A stretch of DNA of 64,000 nucleotides from Cephalotrichum gorgonifer (taxonomy: Eukaryota > Ascomycota > Sordariomycetes > Microascales > Microascaceae): the NCBI GenBank assembly GCA_900312665.1, contig ONZQ02000005.1, positions 2,025,077 through 2,089,076 of the forward strand, written 5' to 3'. Under the pieces are notes generated by a model, which was given only the letters and a program-made list of their open reading frames with translations, made no database searches and was not told the DNA's origin. Shown here piece by piece: positions 1 to 11,478 of this stretch. Within the stretch, counting starts at the first letter, position 1; each line of letters starts with the position of its first letter. The translations under genes and the position numbers were made by a program.

Positions 1-139
1 ATCTAGCCTGCGGGAAGGGAGAATCGGTACATACTATCATAGGGTGGAACCCAGAATTCAGTTGAGTTAACATAGCACCAGTCTGTCGTCAACTAGACAT
101 AAAAAGGTTAGAAAATGCAGTCCGCAATCTATCTTGGTG

Positions 140-1389
140 TTAACTTGCCATCCAGATTAAATCATAGCCATCGCCGTAAATGTAACATTGGCTGACGACC
201 GTCTGGTTAAATTCATAGATAGTCTCCCGGTGATTCGTCGCGTTCGTAACAGAGCTAGGGTGGGTATAACAGCCAGCGTATTCTTCGCCGATCTGCTCGG
301 GTTGGAGCCATCGACGTATTGGTCCTCTCTCTAGGTCATTTGGGTCGTTCGCACCATCTGATTCATTCAGACGGGGGCCGAATTCGGGGCCGCACCATTC
401 CAAGCGATCTCGATCTAGAGACGAAAAACAACAGGCTTTTGTAAGCTAGGGAAGAGCGAATAGCAGTAAGGTTCTCATAGTTCGATTACCTGGAGTGTCC
501 CATAGACCTGAGCCGCTGACCCAGCAGAGATCCAGTGTCTGCGAAGGGAGTTAGTGGCGAAATAGAATCCACGAAGCCCAGTTCTGGCCAAACAAACCTG
601 ATACCAGTAGCTTCACGACCGATATTCGTTAACCATTCTGCTACCTGAAGCCTAGTTGTTTCTTTTCTTGGTGGTCATGTCAAACTCACTAGTCATCCAT
701 AACAGTGGCGCCTTCCGCCCAGCAGGTGAGTGTCACGTCAAGGTCGCGACCGTAGTACTTGATCGTCTCATCGCTAGTATAGTATCCCCACTTGCATTCC
801 GAGAGATATCGGACTGTGGCTGGCTGTTTGGTGATTCTAAGGGGAATATGTCCACAAAATTCCAGCTCTGCCGAGACTGTTAAGATTGAAGAAGGAGGAT
901 AGTCGTTAGCGGCCGTAATGGCCTTCCGAAATTGATTTGTTCTCAAACTCACAGTCGCCCTCGTATTCGACAAGGTCATATTCCGGCACATAGCATTGCT
1001 CATTAGTCTTTACTATACGGCAAGAGCAAACATTAGCTACGTCTCGGAGGTCGCTTCTAGCTTCTTGCTTACGCCACAGGTTGGAATCTCCAACGAAGTC
1101 ACCCCTATTATTCGTCATCAGGTCCCGTCTTTATGTGGTACGGGAGCAGCCTCGGGTCTTACTCAGTCCAGCACGATAACTCGTAGGTATCGCTACGCGA
1201 CGGTGAATCGGGGCGAACGCAGAGATTGTACGGGCAGGTTCTACAGAATGTAGATAATTCGACCGTGCCGTTGATGGTCGGTTTGATTTGGGCGGTGATG
1301 GTTCGTTTGGAGGCATTCTCGACAGCCAAGCCGTGGGTGGACTGTACATGCACGAGGAATAGCGTGGCAGCGACAAATAGGATAAACAT
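140..1389 (-). CDS. Secreted SH3-like repeat protein, multi-exon, 3' end unresolved
   Basis: Probable small secreted protein. It starts at 1389 with a signal peptide (MFILFVAATLFLVHVQSTHG). Supported exons, read downwards, are 1389-1163, 1104-1073, 1012-953 and 876-690; the introns have GTAAGA, GTAAGC and GTGAGT donors and TAG/CAG acceptors and keep one frame. The joined product holds one module with a CWTEG motif, a NLWLKT motif and CYVPEYDLVEYEGD, followed by a second with YYGRDLDVTLTCWAEG. This repeated Cys/Trp pattern resembles fungal SH3-like secreted proteins of unknown role. After residue motif VMDD the reading frame meets TAG inside a GTGAGT donor. An open stretch down to 140 has CYIYGDGYDLIW, which resembles the end of the second module, so the gene probably continues, but I could not fix the joins (one option is a ~480-base intron). 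Function unknown; secretion is inferred from the N-terminus. Confidence 0.68.
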
Positions 1390-1470
1390 TTTGACACTGT
1401 TAGACGAAGCCAGATGGTTTGATGTTGAAGTGACTGCGTCCTGGAGCAGGTCGCGAAGGCAAGCGTGCTC

Positions 1471-1478
1471 TATATATA
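1471..1478 (-). promoter_or_regulatory. TATA box of the SH3-like gene
   Basis: A palindromic TATATATA lies 82-89 bases upstream of the start codon at 1389, a usual distance for a fungal TATA element. Confidence 0.4.
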
Positions 1479-2282
1479 GAGCGTTGGATGTGTCACTGGA
1501 ATGTGGACCCCGCCCGTGGGATCGGCGAGTTATAAACCTGGCTATACGCTGATAATATCCTCCCGTGAATATTGCGGGGCAAGGGTTATGTTATGGGACA
1601 GAAAAATAATACGCGAAGCTGGTGTGTGGTCTCGTGTGGTTGACATTCGGCACCCGTATCCGGGTTGGCAATATAATATTAATTAAATATCGTCAAACCA
1701 AGGCTCAGTGCCCATATTTTCTATGCATGTGCTTTTGTCAACGTATCCGGTCGCCTTCTCCGGACCTGGTAATCACTAAAGAATGATACGATGTAAGCTT
1801 AGCTGCATCTGAGCCGGGAACATGCAGGGGGATGCAGGAAATCAAGGCTATCGTCAAAATTTGCAAGAGTGGCAATCTTGCCAGGACTACATATTGTATT
1901 TAGTATGAATCCCTCACTCCAGGCTTCTGGCAGAATCGTGGGCTTCAGGCAGAATCGTTTCATCTCGGACCTAGTACAGCAGCCACAACATGATCGCCCA
2001 TAGCGCTCACATATATAATTGTCACTCCACCGACGGCATCCGCCCCACGACTGCTGCCCAGTCCCCCCACGTTTCCCTCAAAGCTTTAACGCCTGCAGGC
2101 TGTGCCACTCGCACAGCAGTCCACATCGTCCCTCCCACATGGCACACCTCACATCATGTGTTGCCGGCCTCTGTCCGGGTCGTGACGGTCCCACTGAACG
2201 TGGCTAGCTGTATTGTAACAAGCTCCCTATTAACCTTGAATTACAGTCCTTCCCTGGTCCTCATTATCGTCCTCCGACTGGC
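1479..2282. other. Intergenic, nothing recognised
   Basis: Short open stretches only, without codon bias, splice support or family motifs. The far end is the 3' flank of the SDR gene. Confidence 0.5.
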
Positions 2283-3298
2283 TTAATAGCCCCAGCTCGT
2301 AGATCCATTATGGAGATAATCTTGCCCAAGCTTGAGAACCCTGCTATTCTCCTGTCCAAGCCACTCAGGCTCCAAGGCTTGCAATTTATCTTCAATCTCG
2401 TACGACTCGCCACCAGCAATGAAAAGGATCTTCCCATGGAAAGGAGGCTGGTCCTTGAAGTGGCTGTTTCGTGCTGCTTCGCTATTTGATGTCGCACAGA
2501 TCAACATGGCTCTGGCAACATCTTCGGGCTCGTTTACTGGCAGATTGAGTTCGATCCATCCTTTCTCGATGCCCTTGGTCATCCCGGTTCCTTACTATCG
2601 TTAGCAGGTTCCCTCTAAAGGCCTATTCAGAGGGTGGCTACTCACTGGTCATCCATGGGCAAATGACATTTACTCGAATTCCCTGAGGGAGGGTACTGAG
2701 CCTTAGCCCTCGCATCACGCCAATCACACCGTGCTTGCTGGCCAAATATGAAGTCATCTCAGCACTCTCTTTGAAGCCCGCAATACTGCTAAGCAAGATG
2801 AGATCACCCCCGCCGCTCTTGCGGAGATAGTGCATCCCTATCCTGGCTGTGAACATGACACCTCGAAGATTGACGTTTAGCTCTCTGAAGGGCGGCTCGG
2901 AAGTGATATCGTCGACCGGCGCAAAGTAGTCTGTATAGTCGACCACGGCAGCGTTTGCGATAACAACATCGATATTGCCAAATGTCTCCTGGGCTTTGCT
3001 GAATAGTGACAACTGGTCCTGGTAGGATGTAGTGTCGCAGCGTACGAATAGGACGCTCGGCCCCAGGCTTGCCGCTAAGCTCTCTCCGGACTCTACTGCC
3101 ACATCGGCCACGACAACATTGGCACCGAGGCCTCGCGAGGGGGTTAGCTTTTTGAAATCAGCAGACCTGAGAGAGGGAGTGCGTACGATGAGCATCATGG
3201 ACAAACGCCCGACCAATGCCTGTTGCGCCACCTGTGATCACGACTGTCTTGCCCTTCAAGGACGAAAAGACTTCCGAGTCAGCAACTATACGCGACAT
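2283..3298 (-). CDS. Short-chain dehydrogenase/reductase, 301 aa, 3 exons
   Basis: NAD(P)-dependent SDR oxidoreductase, probably cytosolic; substrate not predictable. Exons are 3298-3187, 3131-2646 and 2590-2283. The start at 3298 is the first ATG in frame with the Rossmann motif. The product shows the glycine motif ITGGATGIG near residue 20, an ANAAV stretch (the NNAG position), the catalytic serine in LLSSIAG and the YLASK (YxxxK) motif. Intron 1 has donor GTACGC and branch GCTAAC; intron 2 has donor GTGAGT and branch GCTAAC but an AAG acceptor. The overall look, with a C-terminal extension of about 100 residues after the CPW motif, is like fungal 15-hydroxyprostaglandin-dehydrogenase-type SDRs. 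It stands alone: no neighbour suggests a pathway. Family assignment is safe; the AAG acceptor is the weakest join. Confidence 0.86.
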
Positions 3299-4423
3299 GT
3301 CGTAAGTATTGAATGCTATGCACCAGGTGTTGTTACAGCATTGTCTTGTTAAATGGGCCTTCCTCAGAGGGACGACTTGCGACTTGGATATAAACGTTCC
3401 AAGCTGAAGGAAGCGGAGCAGTGGGTGGGTACTACCCCGCAGATGCCGACCTGTAGCGGCGTCTCTAAAGAACTGCCGTCGGGAGAAATGCACGAGCTAG
3501 GCGTCGATAGCGCGGTCGCTCTTCGATACTTGGATGTCGGCCCCGCATCGGAAGCCCTCGGCATCATTTTTGGGGCTCTACCCCCGCACCGGCACCAACC
3601 GCGGTATGTACTAGTGTATCGAATTCTAGCCCTCTCACTAACAACAAGGCCCGACAGCTACAGAGTTTCAAGTCGACATCTCGACCTTAACGTATTTTCA
3701 CAAGGGCAGAAATGTGGAGATAGCTCGGCCCGAGAACATACGTTAGGACAACCGTGGCGATCGAGATCAGACACGGGGCCGGACGTACCCGTAGCATAGC
3801 TCCAATACTTATGCTCGTGCACTGCCACCCGCCGACCTATAAATGGTCAGCCCACTCGTCTTGGCTCGATGTAGTAGTTGCGCCAAAATGCGGGGAGGAC
3901 ACCCTGTGTGTCTGTCGGTCCTTGGCACAGGCGCTGAGCTAGGGGGACAAGACTCCTTATTGGGAACCTAAATCCCAGATCTAGGGTCCGAAGACGCCCC
4001 CACTCCCCCCTGTGATGCCCTCGGCCACTGAGATCGTAAGATCTATAGACCCATGTGCGGTCTGCTACACTTGCAGTTCATCAAGCTAACTCTCCATGGT
4101 GCCATGATGAAACGCTGGAAGGGTGAAGTAACGAAAAGAAGAATATTGTCGTACACTGGTCAAGCTGAAGAGTATGAAGGTCGAGTCGGCTCTGCGAATG
4201 AACCAAATTTTTTGGGGGATATAGAGTAGTTGAATTTCAGCTAAGCATCCCGAGAAGTAGTTTTGTGGGACGTTTAATCTAGCGCGGTCCATACCTTGAA
4301 GGCAAGCCAATATTGTCACCTCGGCCAGGAAAAGGTGAAGCGGGGACGACCACGCGAGAGTACAATGCGGTACTTCGGGATACAGGCCTAGTATACTCCA
4401 TTAGGACACGCCCAATCATCGAA
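3299..4423. other. Intergenic, nothing recognised
   Basis: Upstream region of the SDR gene and flank of the tRNA gene. A weak GGATATAAACG lies at 3386-3396. No convincing gene on either strand. Confidence 0.45.
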
Positions 4424-4504
4424 GCACTAGTGGGTTAGTGGTAAACTTGGTCGTTGCCATTCCGCGACTTCGACCAGCCCCCGGTTCAATTCCGGGCTAG
4501 TGCA
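4424..4504 (+). tRNA. tRNA-Gly(GCC) with a short intron
   Basis: The acceptor stem GCACTAG pairs with CTAGTGC, followed by discriminator A. The D-loop has TTAGTGGTAAA and the T-arm has CCGGTTCAATTCCGG. The anticodon stem GGTCG/CGACC encloses TTGCCA and about 10 extra bases, which fits an intron after position 37. Anticodon GCC reads glycine GGC/GGT codons. Confidence 0.88.
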
Positions 4505-4511
4505 TCGTTTC

Positions 4512-4518
4512 TTTTTTT
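4512..4518 (+). terminator. RNA polymerase III T-run terminator
   Basis: Seven T's begin eight bases after the end of the tRNA-Gly gene, preceded by a TTT. Confidence 0.7.
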
Positions 4519-5663
4519 GCGCTTCTTTTAGTTTACTCCCTCAATTTTCATCCCATCTTCAGAGGTATTGAGATAGCCATTAATACCCGCGATTTTTTTT
4601 TACAGCTTTCCGCCCATCTTACATTATCAGTCACAAACCATCCTCGGCCTTGCCGAACGGCTCCTTCCATCACCCACAGAGGGCGCGGTGGGCGACGGGT
4701 ATCGACCACCACACCGCTATTCCACGCTGACGATGGTAAAAGAAATGTAGCGGGAAGAGTAGGCAATCATAAACCGGCAACCAGTGCGATTCGCGTGGAG
4801 AATTTTTGCCGACCCTATGACCCTGGGGTGTTTGCATGTCGCGCCCGTTTCCGCCGTCACAAAACGAAACCCAGCCATCACCTGCATACTGGCAAGGGCA
4901 GCGCTGGCAGATATTACTTCCGCGCCCCTAAGCGTAGAATCAGGCGCAGGAGGGGATGGACTGCCCTGTAGGGCAAACGATGCGAACCCGGGAAGCAGGG
5001 ATAGGGCGTTGTTGGCTATTGAATCCAGGCCGACCCAGGCGAGTTATTTTGTCTTGCTGGGCTGTGCCTGTGGCTGAAAGGAATACCATGGCTTCGCTCC
5101 GGATTAGTTGTATTGGTGACGCATCGCAATTCAGCCATTGGACGGGTCGCTCGTATTACCGCTCCCGTCAGCAAGGTTGGCGAAGCATAGCACCGCGGCT
5201 TGGCCAATCTTACGGCCCTTTTGGGCGAGACTCTGCGAATTAAAAACGGGGGGAAGGTCAGCGCTGGCGAGGCCGAGGGCATGATAATACGGGCGTTGCT
5301 ATGAATTCTGCGAATTCGCAAGGGAAAAGGGTAATACCTGCACTTGTAAGGGCATTTTTCTGTTCGACCAGCCGAATCCCAACGCGGGGTGACGTGGGCC
5401 AAATAGCTCTGGCAGCATAGTATTAGGGAGTTTATTAATAATCTTGTGGATTGCTTACCCCAGACCCCTGTCTCCTGCGTGAGTGATGACGACAGATGTC
5501 AGGCCCTTGGTGTCAGGGCTTCCCGTTTTGGGCTCTCAATTTTAAGGCTAGTCCAGCTGTCGCCACCACTACGACCCTATCCTGGAACTTCCGTCGTGGC
5601 TGAAGAGCGGTCGGTCCCTTGTGCTCTGGCTTATTGCTCAAACTAGGTAGGGTAGTTCGTAGA
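4519..5663. other. Intergenic, nothing recognised
   Basis: No supported gene. The open stretch at 5016-5402 (-) has no recognisable domain and looks like chance. Confidence 0.45.
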
Positions 5664-5671
5664 TATATAAG
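5664..5671 (+). promoter_or_regulatory. TATA box of the hemerythrin-like gene
   Basis: TATATAAG lies about 150 bases upstream of the ATG at 5821. Confidence 0.45.
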
Positions 5672-5820
5672 AGACTCAGAGACTGCCATTCAATCTCAAT
5701 AGCCATCGTCGCCATCGCATTCCAACGGCTGTTCAATGATTTCCTTGAGCCTGGGGCGTTTCTGACATTGAGCCTGTATCATCTGTATATACACCACAGC
5801 ATCCTACCTAATCGCACACA

Positions 5821-6888
5821 ATGGCCCCCATCTACGCCGACCACCCATTCCAATTATGCGAATCCATTCGCTTCCGGAATGGCAAAGCCGGAGATGTAAG
5901 TCCCCCCCCCTTTCTAGCCCCCAACGCTATCCGTAATCCAAACCCAGAAAATCCCGTCATCCAAGCTAACGACACCCTCCAATAAAAAAAGGCCGACCAG
6001 TTCGACCGAGCCGCCTCCGAAATGTCGGTCGTCCACAACCTCGTGATCCGCGGCCTAAACGCAATCTACCTGCAGGCACCCCACATCCAGCCCTCGGATG
6101 AGAAGTCTTTCTGCACGTTTATCACCCTGTGGCACGTCTTCATCCACCACCACCACTCAGAAGAAGAGGAGTCCTTCTTCCCCGCCGTCGAGAAGATGGC
6201 GGGCGAGAAGGGCATCATGGACGTCAACGTGTCCCAGCACCACGAGTTCCACGACGGGCTCGACTCGCTGGCGAAGTACGCCGCCGACTGCGTCTCCGGC
6301 GAGGACGAGTACGACGGCGCCAGGGTCACTAGGATAATCGATGGGTTTGGCGCTGTGTTGGTACAGCACCTTGCGGAGGAGCTGCCGTGTCTCCGGGACC
6401 TCAGACGGTTTGGCGAGGAGAAGATGGCGGACTTGGATAAATTATTCGAGGAGCAGGGCGACAAGGTGAAGGTGGGTCTTGAAAATCTTCCTGGGGTTGG
6501 TTGGAGTTGGGCCCCGGGTTTTATCTCGCCAGGTTGTGTGTTGCGCGTACACTAACACGAATTCTAAATGCAGACCTGGCTGAGCCTGCCTGACATGGCC
6601 GTTATCCTATCGATGCACGACACGCAGTATGAGGACGGGCTGTGGGCCAACTGGCCACCAATACGTTCGTGTCCCTTTCCCCACAACTACTCTTCCGCGC
6701 GTCGCGCATCTCATTTTAGCGTTTCTTTGAGAGGCCCACACACTAACATGCTGGTCATAGCCGCCCCCGTAAAGCTCCTGATCACGCATGCCGTTGGACC
6801 CATGGCTCGTTCTCAAGCATTGAAATTCGGGCCGGTGGATAAGAGTGGGAAAATGAGGCCGCTGTACGCAATTCCTAAAAATACGTAG
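5821..6888 (+). CDS. Hemerythrin-like (HHE cation-binding) protein, 257 aa, 4 exons
   Basis: Predicted four-helix HHE-domain protein that binds a di-iron or similar metal centre. In fungi such proteins are small cytosolic proteins with poorly known roles in iron, oxygen or nitrogen-oxide handling. Exons are 5821-5895, 5992-6471, 6574-6664 and 6761-6888; all joins keep frame and the introns carry CTAAC-type branch sites. Metal ligand candidates are the His run in FIHHHHSEEEESFFP, the QHHEFHD motif and the VQHLAEELPCL motif, in the order expected for helices 2 to 4. The N-terminal part (IYADHPFQL) leads into helix 1 with VHN. The C-terminal exon adds a PPVKLL-type tail shared by fungal members. 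Codon use is GC-ending and even. A TATA element precedes it. Domain call is firm, physiological role unknown. Confidence 0.9.
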
Positions 6889-7267
6889 TCGACCTTGACG
6901 GAATGGCTGGGCGTTTGCTATCATTGCTTCTACTTTGGCGTATGTTGAGCATTCTAATAGAGTTAATGGTACATATATTTCGATTGGAGTTTCGTCGGAG
7001 ATGACCGTATATATTCCCTAACGTGCCCGTGGAGACGGCAGAATTGGTGCTGTAACTCCAGAAAGATGCCTCCCATCCAAGCGGAGAGGTTAAGTAGGAC
7101 TCAGACTTGTCCTTGCGTGGTTTCGACCAGTGCAAACCTGTCCTCAGTCATGCGAGTCACATTTAGGGAATGTTTGGAATAAGCACTTCCCCTACAGCAG
7201 CCTATAACGTACTCTAAGTCACTCGCGACAGTAGGCCTACATCGCTCGAGTAAATTAATCTCGCCGA
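6889..7267. other. Intergenic between convergent genes
   Basis: The shared 3' flank of the hemerythrin-like and PTH11-like genes. Nothing else seen. Confidence 0.5.
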
Positions 7268-8754
7268 TCAACATACATTTTCCGGTCCGTCTCTGAGACC
7301 CTTTAATCTCTGGCACCCCAAGACGTCGGACCGCTCTCCCGACGGCACCTCGGCTATCTCCTCACTCCCCGTCCAATGGGCACTCTTATTTGACTGGTTA
7401 TCTCCTAGGTCCCTGAAAGAAACACTCCTCACGCTCAAGCGGTTGCCATCCCATGGCGCCCCGTCGTTCACCGCGCCGCCTGTTTGCTGCGTCATTGAGT
7501 TGACGAACGAAAGGGCCTCCTTAACTGTTCGCACAGTCCTAGGGTTGAAGAGCCAGGTGTGGCCGAAGTGGTGCTTTGCGAATGCCTTGAGACATGGAAG
7601 GCATGCGCATATAATGGCCACGTACACCTCGATAAGACTGTTTCGATGGTTAGTCTAGGACAGGAGGGGAGGGCAGTCCAGGGACTCGTGGCACGTACCA
7701 CCACATATAGTTGTTCACATATGCCCAGGTAACGTCCCAATTCAACATCGATTTGGGAATGTTAACGACTCTGTAGATCGTGATTCCGCATATGCTATGT
7801 ACGTCATCTCGTTAGCACAGGCAGACATCGATGGAATTGGGATTGGGAAGCCAGAAGATCGTACAAGCCCCCAGCCATTATGACCATTAACACACTCAGC
7901 ATCTTCACAGGCGCCAGCTTCAATGGTCTAATCAGCCAAATCGGCAACAGGAGGATAAACACGTCCGTGGCCATGTTCACAATAGCAGCGACCCAGAACA
8001 GCACCGCGCTCCCAACACAGTGCCCCGGGACTGCGAAGTCCCAGTGCTTTCGTATCGGCTGGCACAGGTACAGGAATGAGAACCCAGCCGTGAGCCCGTT
8101 TCCAACTGCTAGAGCCAACACGGCATAGCAAGCGGCTTTGAAGACCCGCGAGGATGGAAACCGGAGGTAGAAAAATAGGATGGAGGCCTTCGTTGTGGCG
8201 AGGGACATGTTGTAGGTAATGGCTTGTGGGATGATTTCAATCTGGGCTGATGTTAGATCTAGGCTCTGCATAGCCACATGGGGGGCCGCTGGGAGACAGA
8301 TCGCTATGAAACCTACCAGTGCCCCCATCTTGCCATCTTCAGCTCGAAGATCCCATATGTGTCGTCCCAGCGCATATTTCGCCTCTACAGGCAATCTGGT
8401 TAGAGGTATTTTTTTGGTGTAGCAGACATTGGGGGGTTACACACGGAAACACATCGATATCGCGTACCCAACAGCCAGGATCATGGAGACGCCAATCAAT
8501 ACTATCCCACCCGCCTGATCAGCAACAAACCTCCATCCCGAACTTTAGGAGGGAGGAACCCGCATACCATCATCGACATGCCATCGCCCAATAATCCACC
8601 GACTCGTATACAGCCGGAGACCACACACGAGAAGCGCCACGGGCAGAGCGGCGCCGATGGTGGCGTAGAGCTGCCAAGCGATATTGTCGGGGTCGATAAA
8701 ATTTGGTTCGACACCCGGCGGGGGCGAGAACAGGAGTGTGGTCTGGTTCTCCAT
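7268..8754 (-). CDS. PTH11-like integral membrane protein (fungal rhodopsin-type domain), 391 aa, 6 exons
   Basis: Seven-helix membrane protein of the large fungal PTH11/SAT4-like family, some of which act as surface receptors. Exons read downwards are 8754-8560, 8514-8443, 8382-8317, 8241-7865, 7794-7699 and 7637-7268; all phases agree. Family hallmarks in order are RWHVDDG after helix 1, GLGRHIWD-type ALGRHIWD, TKASILFFYLR, a FLYLCQPI segment with HWDF and the C of GHC, INxATD-like VNMATDVFILLLPI, RVVN, TWAYVNNYMW and the last helix VYVAIICACLPCLK. The tail is polar and about 100 residues long, as is usual. Donor GTTCCT of intron 1 is non-consensus and is the weakest join; the other donors are GTGTAA, GTAGGT, GTACGA and GTACGT. 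There is no extracellular CFEM domain, so this is the CFEM-less subtype. The ligand is unknown. Confidence 0.86.
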
Positions 8755-9985
8755 CTCGTCCGCAGAAGACGGAATGCGATGACGCGTGCCGAGCCGGGTT
8801 CGCTCACATGTGGCGCGTCGGAGGCAGAGGACGGATTCTAGGTTTCAAGAGGACTTCCAGGGCAGATACGCGAGTAAGACGAGTAGGTAGTGACGTTGGA
8901 AGGGGACGATGTTTGTTAAAGACCTGCGCTTGTGGAAATGAGAAGAGGGATGAATGAAGTTGAAGTTTTTGGTATTGGGGTGATCTCAAGACGAACATCC
9001 GAGCCAAAATTCGAGGTAAATGAATAAGAAAATGCCCAAAGTATGCTCCGTATTAACTATTCGGATTTCCGTTGTCCCTGCAAATGCTTGGCAAGACAAG
9101 GATTAACGGCGTCCCCGCGGGGAAGAACGTCGTCTCTTGGGCACAGTTCACGCTTTGACGCGTCCGAGGCCACGCACCTCGCCTTGAACGGAAAGAATGT
9201 TGGGTCGTGGAGATTTACAGCCACTTCATGGTGTCTGTAATTCGCCGTCATGTGGAGCAACCGAGGGCGATCATCTCCTTGACCCCTGCTGCTGATATCC
9301 CGCTCGGTGGAACCTGGCCTTGCTTATTGATTGACGCAGATGTTCTGACTCGCCCCCCGGATATTTTCATTTTCCTACATTTCGAAGATTCCATGCGTGT
9401 GCCGAAGCTTGAGAACCTGCTATTTACAGATGGACATAGAACAATGAAATGCACTACACTTATCCACGGTTGGGCCGCGCTAACCCCGGTCTCGGGTCCG
9501 ATCTGCGCCGCCTCAGCTGCGCCGGCTCCGACCTGCAGTGTGTCTGTTGCCATGGCGGGTTTTTTCTTCATCCACCCCAAGTCGGGGATCTCTCCTCCGT
9601 ATGGCCGGGCAGGCTGTGGACTGCCCCTGATTATCAATGCCGACCGAACAGTTCACGCCCACTGCCTGTACTGATCTAGATTTCCTCGACGTCAACCACG
9701 CCTACAGTCAGTTTCTTTGAGCAATTGAACCGTCTCGCCGTTGGTATAGAGGTAGATAAATAAACTGGAAAGACTAAAATATTGTTCAGTAATACGTGTA
9801 TCAATTCCAAATCTATACCATACTGAAAGATCGCTCGATTTAAGTAGCCTTCTTGGAACAGTGCCCTTCTAAAATGGATCGCACAACTAAATCGCGAGTA
9901 CAAGTATCCATGCAAACTATCAATACGTCCCGTCAGAGCCAACTCATTCATGCCAAGTCGCCCACCAGATCCTGGTACACAACGC
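8755..9985. other. Intergenic, nothing recognised
   Basis: Upstream region of the PTH11-like gene. Overlapping open stretches on both strands at 9207-9680 have low-complexity, biased composition and no motif; I do not call them genes. Confidence 0.4.
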
Positions 9986-10351
9986 TTACGCATCATTGAA
10001 AGGGTCAAAGTCGGGGAACTTCTGGTTCAGCGCCGCCCAAAGAGTATCTCCGAAGTACGCATCCCGCCACTTAGGGCAGACGCCGCCAAGCCACTTATCC
10101 ATGATAGCCTGCCGAATGTCGTTGCTGGGGAAGTAGCTGATGAGCGGGCTGCGATAGAACTGCCCGTAGAAGTTCTCTGGCCTATCCATGTCGTCTTGCC
10201 GGCGAAGCGGAAGTTGTGGGTCCCCTGTCCCTCCCTATGGTAGATAAGCAGGAGATGAGTGCCGTTCATGGGCGGGAGGCCGTCGATGTCGGACTTATTT
10301 CCCCCATGGGCGGAAGGGGTGACGTAGTTGTGGCTCAGAGGAATATACAGG
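9986..10351 (-). pseudogene. Unrecognised gene remnant with a one-base frameshift
   Basis: I do not recognise this protein. Reading downwards, a well-biased open stretch (LSHNYVTPSAHGG through MNGTHLLLIYHREGQG to FRFAGK) runs to about 10200. The protein-like signal then continues in the next frame (DDMDRPENFYGQFYRS through DKWLGGVCPKWRDAYFG) to a stop at 9986. Both halves prefer C/G at third positions, so this looks like one C-terminal exon broken by loss of one base near 10195. The 5' side runs into AT-rich DNA at about 10350 and an in-frame TAG, so the rest of the gene is missing or unrecognisable. An assembly or sequencing error could also explain the frameshift. Confidence 0.5.
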
Positions 10352-11132
10352 CAAGTAAGCCCCCAAGGAATTAAAATAGCCTATTATTCCTATGCTCCAT
10401 TTTCTTTCAGAAGAAAGCCTGTGAATCGTCTACCTGCTAACTCGCCGTCCAGAGGCTGCTTCCTGATAGCTAAGAACGGCAGTAAAGCCTTACTCTCCAC
10501 TCGGGAAGCTATAGACTGGACCTGAATAAGCCTTTGTGTACGACGGACGGTTTTGTGGCGTCGCTATCTATCAACATCAGCTGTAGCTATTTGGGAAGTT
10601 TACATTATCATCCTGCAGCCAGCTCTATATGGAGGTCGGGCAGGATTATGCAAAGCTTCTTCAAGTTACTTAGGGTTAATTAGGCACAATGATTCATACG
10701 ACCTTTTAAGCCCCTTGGTACTAGCACATATCAACATATCTGTATTCTTCTGAGAATCTGTAGTTCTATAGAGATCTTACATAGATGCCAGTGGATTCAA
10801 ATATCAGATGCAGGAGTTATGTTGTTTTCCACTAGCCCGTCTTTGCTCCACTACCCACACTACTAGTCGCCCTATATGCATCATCGATACCCCCATACAT
10901 TGCACTATCATTTGCACTAGCCTGGCTCAGCAGTCGATAAGACCCCGCCTGGGCGGCAGGAGTGGATGCAAAAGACGAAATTATTCTCTCCCCACAGCCT
11001 TCGTCTGGTACTTGGTTGATACAGTCCCATGGATACAGTAGCAACGGTGCTAGATATTCAAGTCAACCCGGAAATGAAAAGCGCGAAGACGGACGCACTG
11101 TAACAGGATCTGGCGGGGAAGAAAAAGCGTAG
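10352..11132. other. AT-rich spacer
   Basis: AT-rich with stops in all frames; nothing recognised. It abuts the broken gene and ends at the tRNA-Glu terminator. Confidence 0.45.
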
Positions 11133-11149
11133 AAAAAAAAGAAGAAAAA
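11133..11149 (-). terminator. RNA polymerase III terminator of tRNA-Glu
   Basis: On the minus strand, two T-runs (5 and 8 T's) follow the tRNA within 25 bases. Confidence 0.65.
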
Positions 11150-11155
11150 GTAAAC

Positions 11156-11226
11156 TCCCACACAGGGAATCGAACCCCGGTCTCTGCCGTGAGAGGGCAG
11201 TATGATAACCCCTACACTATATGGGA
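11156..11226 (-). tRNA. tRNA-Glu(CTC)
   Basis: On the minus strand the stem TCCCATA pairs with TGTGGGA. The D-arm is AGTGTAGGGGTTATCA, the anticodon arm CTGCC-CTCTCAC-GGCAG gives anticodon CTC, and the T-arm is CCGGGGTTCGATTCCCTG. No intron. The sequence closely matches the common fungal tRNA-Glu pattern. Confidence 0.93.
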
Positions 11227-11478
11227 TGAGTTATTCAAGTGAATTTGATGGAGGCTCGCCTCCGATCGTGAGTTCATGAAGCTAGCCTGCAAAAGCAATA
11301 TTACTCGGCGATAGGCCCATGCCCTGGAAGATAACGACATCTGATGTTGTGGTCCATCACCTGTAGGCTGGAACCTCACGTGTTCGCGTGATTTCAAATT
11401 GAATTAATGGGTATACATGGGACCCCCCTGAGGACATCCATCCTTGCTATGAAGCACCCAAAACTGACATCTCTTAAC

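Noticed and set aside
1990..2286. 98-residue open stretch on the plus strand
   Set aside because: Low-complexity, no motif, lies in the 3' flank of the SDR gene.
5016..5402. 128-residue minus-strand open stretch after the tRNA-Gly gene
   Set aside because: No recognisable domain, no splice or TATA support; looks like chance.
4424..5820. Possible LTR element next to the tRNA-Gly gene
   Set aside because: tRNA genes attract such insertions, but I found no repeated ends, primer site or pol motifs here.
9207..9680. Overlapping open stretches on both strands
   Set aside because: Mutual shadows with biased composition; a low-complexity Ala/Gly run but no family pattern.
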